Part shown: one piece after another, positions 1 to 5,206 of the stretch | How positions within the stretch are numbered: position 1 is the stretch's first letter | Layout: each line of letters starts with the position of its first letter | NCBI GenBank assembly: GCA_012799795.1 | Contig: JAAZKO010000079.1 | Span: forward strand, 1-5,206 | Direction: 5' to 3' | DNA length: 5,206 bases | Source: Minisyncoccota bacterium | GTDB lineage: Bacteria; Patescibacteriota; Microgenomatia; UBA1400; PJMF01 | The notes under the pieces: model-generated | Seen by the model: the letters and a program-made list of their open reading frames with translations, nothing else | The model's database searches: none | Told to the model about the DNA's origin: nothing | Made by a program: the position numbers and the translations under genes

Positions 1-1794
1 ACTAAATTAAATCCCACTAAAAAAGCTCACGAATTTGCTATTAGTGATTTTCACCAACTCAATGGCCAATTTTTGGATGAGAATAGTTTGATTGAGAAAA
101 ATATCAAAAAATTAGTCGATAAACTGGAGGCAGGCAGCTATCAGCTGATTCTTCCTGATTTTTTGTTTACTAATACCACGGTTAATGTTTCAGTTGAAAC
201 TGAAGAAGAAGTCAAAGATTATTTAAAAGATCATTTGCTGCCAGACCTAAAAATTAATGCAGAAGATTTTTATTTAGACACGACTGTGTTGAGTAATTAC
301 GGTGGAGCGTTTAAGGTGCAATTAACAGCTTTAGAAAAAGGAATTATTTTACCTTTGGTTAGAGCTTTAAAAGATAATAAAGATATTATTATCAAGGCTA
401 TTGCTCCATTAAGTTTTAGTGTCAAATCACTCATTAGCTTAGAACCCTCAGTATCAATTTTGCAAATAAATCGAGAGCTTTTCTTAGCTCAACACTATAT
501 TGGGGTTGATCAATGTTTTAATACCTCGATTGATAATGCCGGTGATTTTGCAGAAACAGTTAAAACACTAAAAGGCGTTGAGCCGAGTTTACAAACCCTG
601 TATTTAGTCTCTGATACCTTGGTAGATAATAAAATTAAAGAGGTGTTGGCTGAAACTTTACCAGTTCAGCAATTAGCCGAACCCTCTGCAGAAGGAGATA
701 AAATCCCTTCTTATATCAAAAAAATTATTGAAGCAAGCGCTAAAACTTTTTCCGTACCAGACTATTTATTGCCTCAATTTGCCATTGATCAAGACTACAA
801 TAAAGAATTGGACACTAAGCAAGAAGATAGTGAAGATGAAATAAATGAATCATTAGTAAATATCGCTAAACCAGCCATAGTTGGTGAAGCAATAGTAAAA
901 AAAGCTAAACTAGAAAGTGAGGATGATATGGAAGATCAAGAGCAAAAAGATAAAGAAGGGGCTGAGAAAGAGGGCGAAGAAAGCAAAGAAGTTTTGCCAG
1001 CACCTCAGAAAATTGATTTGAAAGAAGTCAACCAAACATCTAGCGAAGAAGAGGAACTCGATCAAAAATCTGATCAAAACACAAAAGAAACAGAAAAAAA
1101 GACAGAGTCAAAGACAGTTGTTAAGGAATTTGTTGAAAAAAAGACAGATAAAAAAGAAGATTTAGGAGAAATTGATTTAGCCCAATTTACCAATTTGGCC
1201 GTTGATCCATCAGTTTTAACAAAAATGGATGTAAAAAAACCTAGCGACAAGGAGCCCGATATGTCTATTATTAAACCAGTTATTAAGAATTCTTCAGAGG
1301 GCAGTGGGGTGTTGAAGATGATTATGATTGCGCTATTGAGTTTTGTGGTCACAGTGGCCTTGGGAGTTGGCATTGGTTATGCCGTTTTACAGTTAACTAA
1401 TAAACAAACACCTGAACTTAATTTAAGTGATGAAGTGACTGATGTATTGGAAGAACCTCAAGTTACTCCTGAGCCAGAGTTAGTGGAGATTAATAAAGAA
1501 GATTACCAATTATTAGTAGTGAATGCTACCACTAAGGCTGGTTATGCAGGAATTGTTGCCAATGACTTAGAAGAAGCTGGTTTTGAAGATGTTGTGGCTA
1601 GAAATGCCAAAGGTGAGTATGAAGAAGGCTTTTACTTATTGCTAAGCGATCTAGGCGAAGAACAAGAAGCCAGCAATCAAGCCCTACTAAAAGAAATTCA
1701 AGAAATTACTAAAGCTGATTGGCAACTATCAGATAAAATTGAGATAGAAGATGTTGACGCTAGTTTTGGAGCTGTTTTAGTTTTAGCTAAATAA
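1..1794 (+). CDS. PilM-like (degenerate actin-fold) membrane protein with C-terminal LytR_C-like domain, 5' partial
   Basis: The frame is open from base 1 with no stop, so the true start lies upstream; the TTG at 73 is an internal codon, not a convincing start. About 597 codons are visible. Bases 1 to about 790 resemble the later part of a PilM/actin-like fold: an alternating strand/helix pattern and a segment at about 316-430 like PilM's 'self-contained helix then KAIAPLSF' stretch. The usual nucleotide-binding features are not recognisable: the second phosphate-loop position reads SILQINRE (454-477) instead of a DIG-type motif, and the LSGG position reads YLVSDTL (601-621). A long Glu/Lys-rich, low-complexity linker follows (about 800-1260), then one hydrophobic helix (about 1315-1392), a Pro/Glu spacer, and a domain at about 1498-1791 resembling LytR_C (VVNATTKAGYAGIVANDLEE, then AGF). 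Charge around the helix suggests N-in, C-out. Function is unknown: perhaps a pilus or envelope scaffold. LytR_C is the firmer domain call; PilM-like is moderate. Confidence 0.6.
   Translation, partial: TKLNPTKKAHEFAISDFHQLNGQFLDENSLIEKNIKKLVDKLEAGSYQLILPDFLFTNTTVNVSVETEEEVKDYLKDHLLPDLKINAEDFYLDTTVLSNYGGAFKVQLTALEKGIILPLVRALKDNKDIIIKAIAPLSFSVKSLISLEPSVSILQINRELFLAQHYIGVDQCFNTSIDNAGDFAETVKTLKGVEPSLQTLYLVSDTLVDNKIKEVLAETLPVQQLAEPSAEGDKIPSYIKKIIEASAKTFSVPDYLLPQFAIDQDYNKELDTKQEDSEDEINESLVNIAKPAIVGEAIVKKAKLESEDDMEDQEQKDKEGAEKEGEESKEVLPAPQKIDLKEVNQTSSEEEELDQKSDQNTKETEKKTESKTVVKEFVEKKTDKKEDLGEIDLAQFTNLAVDPSVLTKMDVKKPSDKEPDMSIIKPVIKNSSEGSGVLKMIMIALLSFVVTVALGVGIGYAVLQLTNKQTPELNLSDEVTDVLEEPQVTPEPELVEINKEDYQLLVVNATTKAGYAGIVANDLEEAGFEDVVARNAKGEYEEGFYLLLSDLGEEQEASNQALLKEIQEITKADWQLSDKIEIEDVDASFGAVLVLAK
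1093..1148 (+). repeat. In-frame 14-bp direct repeat pair in the charged linker
   Basis: G, seven A, then GACAGA occurs at 1093-1106 and again at 1135-1148. The copies are 42 bases apart, so they stay in frame and encode EKKTE and EKKTD in the low-complexity linker of the membrane protein. This is probably linker drift or a small internal duplication rather than a functional element. The A7 runs are places where length change could occur. Confidence 0.6.
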
Positions 1795-1821
1795 GCTTGA
1801 TCAAAAAATGAGTTCGAGGAC

Positions 1822-1849
1822 TTGCAAAGAATAAAAAAAACTTTATACT
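1822..1849 (+). promoter_or_regulatory. Predicted sigma70-type promoter of greA
   Basis: A -35-like TTGCAA (1822-1827, 4 of 6 consensus) and a -10-like TATACT (1844-1849, 5 of 6) are separated by 16 bases. Transcription would be expected to begin near 1856, about five bases before the greA ATG at 1861. This leaves no room for a Shine-Dalgarno sequence, and none is seen there. The position also argues against the in-frame TTG at 1822 as a start codon, since it would lie inside the -35 box. Predicted by eye only. Confidence 0.55.
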
Positions 1850-1860
1850 TGTGGCCTATT

Positions 1861-2346
1861 ATGTTAAAACAAATCAAAGACAATCAAGACAAAATCATTT
1901 TAACCGAAGAAGGTTTGGCCGATTTAAATGCTGAATTGAAAGATCTCAAAGAGGTGCAAATGCCAAAAGTGGTGGCTAGGATTGCCAACGCTCGAGATCA
2001 GGGTGATTTGAGTGAGAACTCAGATTATCATTCAGCCTTAGATGAGCAAGCCATGTTAAATGCTCGTATTGATCAAATTGAAAATATAATTGATAAATCT
2101 AAGGTGGTTAAAGAACAGTCGGGTCACTTAATTACTTTAGGTTCAAAAGTTAAATTAAAATCAATGAATACTAAGAAAACCCTTGTTTATTCTCTGGTTG
2201 GGCAATATGAGTCTGACCCTCAAGAAGGAAAGATCTCTATTGAGTCGCCAGTAGGAAAATCCCTTTTAGGAAAGAAAAAAGGTGATAAAGCTGTGGTGGA
2301 AACACCGGCGGGAAAAATAGAATATTTAATTTTAGATGTGAGTTAA
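1861..2346 (+). CDS. greA: Transcription elongation factor GreA
   Basis: GreA enters the secondary channel of RNA polymerase and stimulates cleavage of the backtracked RNA 3' end, rescuing arrested complexes. The 161-residue product is close to the usual length of about 158. Residues about 10-85 form the N-terminal coiled coil, with the tip motif GDLSENSDYH at 48-57; D49 and E52 match the acidic pair that coordinates the catalytic Mg2+ (D41 and E44 in E. coli). Residues about 90-161 form the FKBP-like C-domain, including SPVGKSLLGKKKGD and the TPAGKIEYLI ending. The ATG at 1861 is chosen because it gives the family length; an in-frame TTG at 1822 would add 13 residues of unlikely sequence and overlap the predicted promoter. 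No ribosome binding site is visible upstream. The gene has its own promoter and terminator, so it is probably monocistronic. Identification is firm. Confidence 0.95.
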   Translation: MLKQIKDNQDKIILTEEGLADLNAELKDLKEVQMPKVVARIANARDQGDLSENSDYHSALDEQAMLNARIDQIENIIDKSKVVKEQSGHLITLGSKVKLKSMNTKKTLVYSLVGQYESDPQEGKISIESPVGKSLLGKKKGDKAVVETPAGKIEYLILDVS

Positions 2347-2368
2347 AAAATTAGAAATAAGATTAATC

Positions 2369-2392
2369 AACCCCGCCAAGAGCGGGGTTTTT
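2369..2392 (+). terminator. Rho-independent terminator after greA
   Basis: An 8-bp stem (AACCCCGC at 2369-2376 paired with GCGGGGTT at 2382-2389) closes a 5-base loop (CAAGA) and runs into a T tract (2388-2392). It is the most GC-rich spot in an otherwise AT-rich intergenic region and starts 22 bases after the greA stop. It should end the greA transcript and insulate lysS. Confidence 0.9.
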
Positions 2393-2396
2393 AGTC

Positions 2397-2425
2397 TAGA
2401 TAAAGCCAGATATTCAAGCTAAAAT
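2397..2425 (+). promoter_or_regulatory. Possible promoter of lysS-serS
   Basis: A weak -35-like TAGATA (2397-2402, 4 of 6) and a good -10-like TAAAAT (2420-2425, 5 of 6) have the ideal 17-base spacing. The pair begins four bases after the terminator's T tract, where a new promoter is needed. The -10 box is 11 bases from the lysS ATG, exactly as for greA, so the mRNA leader would be only about five bases. In an AT-rich region the match could be chance, so confidence is limited. Confidence 0.4.
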
Positions 2426-2428
2426 ATG

Positions 2429-2433
2429 AAGGA
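2429..2433 (+). promoter_or_regulatory. Close-spaced Shine-Dalgarno-like site of lysS
   Basis: AAGGA stands only three bases before the lysS ATG at 2437, much closer than the usual 5-9 bases. If transcription starts where the nearby -10 box predicts (about 2432), this motif would be mostly outside the mRNA. Only one of the two readings is likely to be right. Confidence 0.35.
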
Positions 2434-2436
2434 TTT

Positions 2437-4131
2437 ATGAAAGATCAAAATAATACTGAACAGTCGAAGCATTTTTTAGATCAACTTGTTAATGAAATTT
2501 TGCTTTGGCAAAAAAAAGAAGCTACTGAAAAACTTCATGTTGATGATATGAAAACTCCGTCTGGTAGAGTGCATACTGGAGCGCTCAGAGGCGTTTTGTT
2601 ACACGATTTTATTGCCAAAATCCTTCAAGAACATTTGTCTAAACAAGGGCAGGAGTCCCTAGCTAAAAGCCTAGTTAACACCTATGTTTTTAACGACATG
2701 GATCCGATGGATGGTCTGCCAAAATATTTAGATGAAAAATTATATTTAGAACACATGGGCAAACCTCTTTATCAAATCCCTGCCCCAGCGCTTGATCAGT
2801 GTGGTATTGATTTATCAAAAATTACTAATCAAGAAAGAGAAGACTTATTAAAAGCTAATAATTTTGCCGAATTCTATGCCCTAGATTTTATTCATGCTTT
2901 TCGTAAATTGGGTTGCAGTCAAGAAATAATTTGGAGTCATGATTTGTATGAAAGTGGTCAAATGGATGAAGTTATCCGTTTATCACTTGATAAGGTTGCT
3001 TTATTTAAAAAAATTTATAAAGAAGTAGCTGAATATGATTTGCCAGAAAATTGGTATCCATTTCAAGTTATTTGTCCAAAATGTGGCAAAATTGGAACTA
3101 CTCTGGTTACTGATTGGGATGGAAAGGAAGTGAGCTTTATTTGTCAAGATGATTTAGTAAATTGGGCTAAAGGCTGTGCTTATCAGGGTAAAATTAGTCC
3201 TTTTGCCGGTAACGGAAAGTTGCTGTGGAAAGTGGATTGGCCAGCGCATTGGCGAACATTGGGTGTAAATATTGAAGGTGCTGGTAAAGATCATACTAGT
3301 GCTGGTGGTTCTCGAGATATGGCTAATGCCATTTGCCAAGAGGTTTTTAATCTTAAAATACCTTTTAATATTCCTTATGAGTGGATTTTAATTCGTGGCA
3401 GTAAAATGAGTTCTAGTAAGGGAGTTGGTACTTCTGCACGAGAATTTACTGCTCTCTTTCCAGCAAATGTTGGGCGTTTCTTATTTGCAAACAAGCACTA
3501 CGGTCAGGTAATCGATTTTGATCCAAGAAGTATGGCAATTCCTGATTTATTTGATGATTATGACCAGGCAGCTCGAATTTACTGGAAAGAAGAAGAAGGA
3601 GATCAGCGTTTAGCTAGAGCCTTTGTTTTATCGCAAGTTGGAGAAGAGATTCCTCAAGCTCATTTTTTGGCTCGTTTTCGTGATTTAGCCCTATGGGTAC
3701 AATATCCCGAGAAGGATGTTTTTGAGGAGGCCAGTAAAGCTAAAGGATCGGCTTTAAGTGATTTAGAAAAATCGCTAATCAAAGAACGATTAAATTATGT
3801 TGAGCTATGGTTGGCTAAATATGCGCCTGAGGAATTCCAATGGCGAGCTAGAAAGGACTTGCCCGCCCTTGCTAAAGAACTTAGTAAAGAGCAGCAATTA
3901 TTTTTATTAGAGCTTGAAAATTTATTACTTAGTAAACAGTGGCAAGCAGAAGATTTGCAGCAAGCTATTTTTGCTTTGGCTAAGTCCAGTGTTGGTCCTA
4001 AACTAGCTTTTAGTGCAATTTATACAGCTTTTTTAGCTAAAAAATCAGGGCCAAGAGCGGCGTGGTTTTTATTAAGTATTGATCCAAAATTACGGCAAAA
4101 AAGAATTGAAGAAATTAAAAATTTAAATTAA
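2437..4131 (+). CDS. lysS: Lysyl-tRNA synthetase, class I (archaeal type)
   Basis: This enzyme activates lysine with ATP and charges tRNA-Lys in the cytoplasm. The 564-residue protein has the class I signatures, not those of the class II LysRS most bacteria use. PSGRVHTGALRG at 41-52 is the HIGH-type motif (H46-T-G-A). C213, C216, C236 and C247 look like a zinc-binding insertion. WKVDWPAHW at 264-272 and GKDHTSAGGS at 283-292 are strongly conserved in class I LysRS. KMSSSKG at 323-329 is the KMSKS loop. The remainder, from about 345, is helical and fits the anticodon-binding cage domain. The start at 2437 is the only sensible one: the upstream frame meets a stop at 2401-2403 without another start, and the next Met (codon 38) lies just before the catalytic motif. 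serS follows after 18 bases, suggesting one aminoacylation operon. The symbol lysK is also used for this class. Confidence 0.93.
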   Translation: MKDQNNTEQSKHFLDQLVNEILLWQKKEATEKLHVDDMKTPSGRVHTGALRGVLLHDFIAKILQEHLSKQGQESLAKSLVNTYVFNDMDPMDGLPKYLDEKLYLEHMGKPLYQIPAPALDQCGIDLSKITNQEREDLLKANNFAEFYALDFIHAFRKLGCSQEIIWSHDLYESGQMDEVIRLSLDKVALFKKIYKEVAEYDLPENWYPFQVICPKCGKIGTTLVTDWDGKEVSFICQDDLVNWAKGCAYQGKISPFAGNGKLLWKVDWPAHWRTLGVNIEGAGKDHTSAGGSRDMANAICQEVFNLKIPFNIPYEWILIRGSKMSSSKGVGTSAREFTALFPANVGRFLFANKHYGQVIDFDPRSMAIPDLFDDYDQAARIYWKEEEGDQRLARAFVLSQVGEEIPQAHFLARFRDLALWVQYPEKDVFEEASKAKGSALSDLEKSLIKERLNYVELWLAKYAPEEFQWRARKDLPALAKELSKEQQLFLLELENLLLSKQWQAEDLQQAIFALAKSSVGPKLAFSAIYTAFLAKKSGPRAAWFLLSIDPKLRQKRIEEIKNLN

Positions 4132-4140
4132 TTATCTAAA

Positions 4141-4146
4141 TAAGGA
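4141..4146 (+). promoter_or_regulatory. Close-spaced Shine-Dalgarno-like site of serS
   Basis: TAAGGA is fully complementary to the end of the usual 16S anti-Shine-Dalgarno tail, but only three bases separate it from the serS ATG at 4150, the same spacing as at lysS. Its TAA is also an in-frame stop immediately upstream, which fixes ATG 4150 as the start. Confidence 0.5.
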
Positions 4147-4149
4147 ATT

Positions 4150-5206
4150 ATGCTTGGTATCAATTTTATTCGTCAACACCCACAAGAAGTTAAAGAAGCC
4201 TGCTTAAACAAACAACTAGATAGTTCAGTAGTTGAGCAATTGTTGTCTGTCGATGAAAAAAGACGAGCCTTACAACTTAAAGTTGATGAGTGGCGACAGC
4301 AAAGCAATCAAAATACTCAAAAAATAAAAGAAGAAATGTCACAAAGCAAAGAGGTGAGTCAAGAATTAGTTAAAAAGGGAAAAGAGATTAAAGAAGAGTT
4401 AAAAAAGATAGAGCCTGAGTTGAGTGAGTTAGAAAAAAAATTTACAGAATTAATGTTGGCTATTCCCAATATTCCTAGCGATGATTCACCCATTGGTCGT
4501 GATGAAAACTTCAACAAAGTGCTTAGAGAAGAAGGTAAAATTCCAGAGTTTGATTTTCCAGTTTTAGATCACCAAGAATTAATGGAAAAGTTAGATTGGC
4601 TGGATACAAAGCGAGCAGTAAAGATTGCTGGATTTAGGGCCTTTTTCTTGAAAAATGAGGGTTTACGCTTGGAAAGAGCTTTGTTGAGCTACGCCTTAGA
4701 TTCAATGATTGAGCACGGATTTGAAATTATGTCAGTGCCAACTCTGGTTAAGCCAGAGACAATGATTGGCACAGGATTTTTCCCCTGGGGCAAAGAAGAT
4801 CATTATTACACTCAGGATGGACAAATTTTAGCTGGTACAGCTGAAGTAGCTCTCACCTCTTATTATCAAAATGAATTGTTAAGAGAAAAAGATTTGCCAA
4901 TTAAGCTTTGTGGTATTTCTCCTTGTTACCGTCGAGAAATTGGTACGCACGGCAAAGATACCAAGGGAATTATTCGAGTTCATCAATTCAATAAAGTTGA
5001 ACAGGTGGTATTGACTGTTGCCGATGAAGAAGAAACTAGAAATTGGCATGAAAAAACATTAAAGTATTCTGAAAAATTACTGCAAGACCTAGCTCTTCCC
5101 TACCAAGTTGTAGCCATGTGCACTGGTGACATGGGAGCTGGGCAGCGTAAAAAATATGACCTTGAAACTTGGTTTCCTAGCCAAAAAAAATATCGAGAAA
5201 CTCATA
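4150..5206 (+). CDS. serS: Seryl-tRNA synthetase, 3' partial
   Basis: SerRS, a class II synthetase, makes Ser-tRNA-Ser and also charges tRNA-Sec where present. The window holds 352 codons of a protein usually about 420-430 long. The start MLGINFIRQHP matches the family's MLDIKxIRxNP opening, and an in-frame TAA at 4141 excludes a longer start. Residues about 28-100 are a charged, heptad-like stretch forming the long coiled-coil arm that grips the tRNA-Ser variable arm. LAGTAEVALT (T230-A-E232) is the serine-binding TxE motif. CYRREIGTHGKDTKGIIRVH, with R261 and E263, is class II motif 2. KYDLETWFPSQ near 338-348 is the conserved stretch ahead of motif 3; the sequence ends at YRETH, just before motif 3 (ATP-binding Arg). 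Truncation is due to the window edge only. It is the second gene of the lysS-serS pair, 18 bases after the lysS stop, and no convincing promoter of its own is seen. Confidence 0.95.
   Translation, partial: MLGINFIRQHPQEVKEACLNKQLDSSVVEQLLSVDEKRRALQLKVDEWRQQSNQNTQKIKEEMSQSKEVSQELVKKGKEIKEELKKIEPELSELEKKFTELMLAIPNIPSDDSPIGRDENFNKVLREEGKIPEFDFPVLDHQELMEKLDWLDTKRAVKIAGFRAFFLKNEGLRLERALLSYALDSMIEHGFEIMSVPTLVKPETMIGTGFFPWGKEDHYYTQDGQILAGTAEVALTSYYQNELLREKDLPIKLCGISPCYRREIGTHGKDTKGIIRVHQFNKVEQVVLTVADEEETRNWHEKTLKYSEKLLQDLALPYQVVAMCTGDMGAGQRKKYDLETWFPSQKKYRETH

Noticed and set aside
73..75. TTG as start codon of the first gene
   Set aside because: The frame is open back to base 1, the upstream codons read as ordinary protein, and there is no ribosome binding site; the gene is cut by the window edge.
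1074..1373. Reverse-strand open frame of 99 codons
   Set aside because: It is antisense to the charged linker and membrane helix of the first gene; its Ser/Phe-rich product is what the complement of Lys/Glu-rich codons gives.
1793..1804. Small palindromes AAGCTT and TTGATCAA after the first gene's stop, considered as a terminator or operator
   Set aside because: The stems are too short, there is no GC-rich hairpin with a T tract, and such palindromes are frequent in AT-rich sequence.
1698..1883. Reverse-strand open frame across the greA promoter
   Set aside because: It is 61 codons long, antisense to the LytR_C-like coding end and the greA start, with no recognisable product.
2347..2436. 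T-box or lysine riboswitch ahead of lysS
   Set aside because: The 90-base gap is filled by the greA terminator and promoter-like boxes; there is no room for a structured leader.
3154..3339. Reverse-strand open frame within lysS
   Set aside because: It lies opposite the conserved GKDH/GGS region of LysRS, whose codons explain it.
4133..4138. A -10 box for serS at the same distance as in greA and lysS
   Set aside because: TATCTA matches the consensus at only three of six positions and no -35 was recognised; co-transcription with lysS explains expression better.
1..5206. UGA recoding (as in Gracilibacteria and Absconditabacteria)
   Set aside because: No in-frame TGA occurs in any of the four genes, glycine is encoded by GGN and tryptophan by TGG; nothing indicates code 25.

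Overview
The window is an AT-rich bacterial segment with four protein genes, all on the + strand and tightly packed. The order is a partial membrane protein (PilM-like N-domain, one membrane segment, LytR_C-type C-domain), the transcript-cleavage factor gene greA, a class I (archaeal-type) lysyl-tRNA synthetase gene, and the first part of a seryl-tRNA synthetase gene cut by the window end. AT-richness, short intergenic gaps, a class I LysRS and a divergent PilM/LytR_C membrane protein together suggest a Candidate Phyla Radiation (Patescibacteria) genome. This placement is an inference from gene content, not from a marker phylogeny. All visible stops are TAA, tryptophan is TGG, and no in-frame TGA occurs in the four genes, so nothing points to UGA recoding.

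Region by region: bases 1-1794 hold the 3' part of the PilM-like/LytR_C gene, which is already open at base 1. A 66-base gap carries a good sigma70-type promoter whose -10 box lies only 11 bases before the greA ATG at 1861. greA (1861-2346) ends 22 bases before a strong intrinsic terminator (2369-2392). A second promoter-like pair follows at once, again with its -10 box 11 bases before the next ATG (lysS, 2437-4131). serS starts 18 bases after the lysS stop and runs off the window, so lysS and serS look like a two-gene aminoacylation operon. No stretch over 300 bases lacks a gene.

Functionally, three of the genes are core information processing: rescue of arrested RNA polymerase, Lys-tRNA charging and Ser-tRNA charging. 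The first gene is the only accessory-looking one and the best candidate for unexplained biology. It appears to link a degenerate cytoplasmic actin-like fold, through a long charged linker and one membrane helix, to an extracytoplasmic LytR_C-like domain. The second point of interest is translation initiation: greA and perhaps lysS look near-leaderless, while lysS and serS share an unusually close AAGGA motif.
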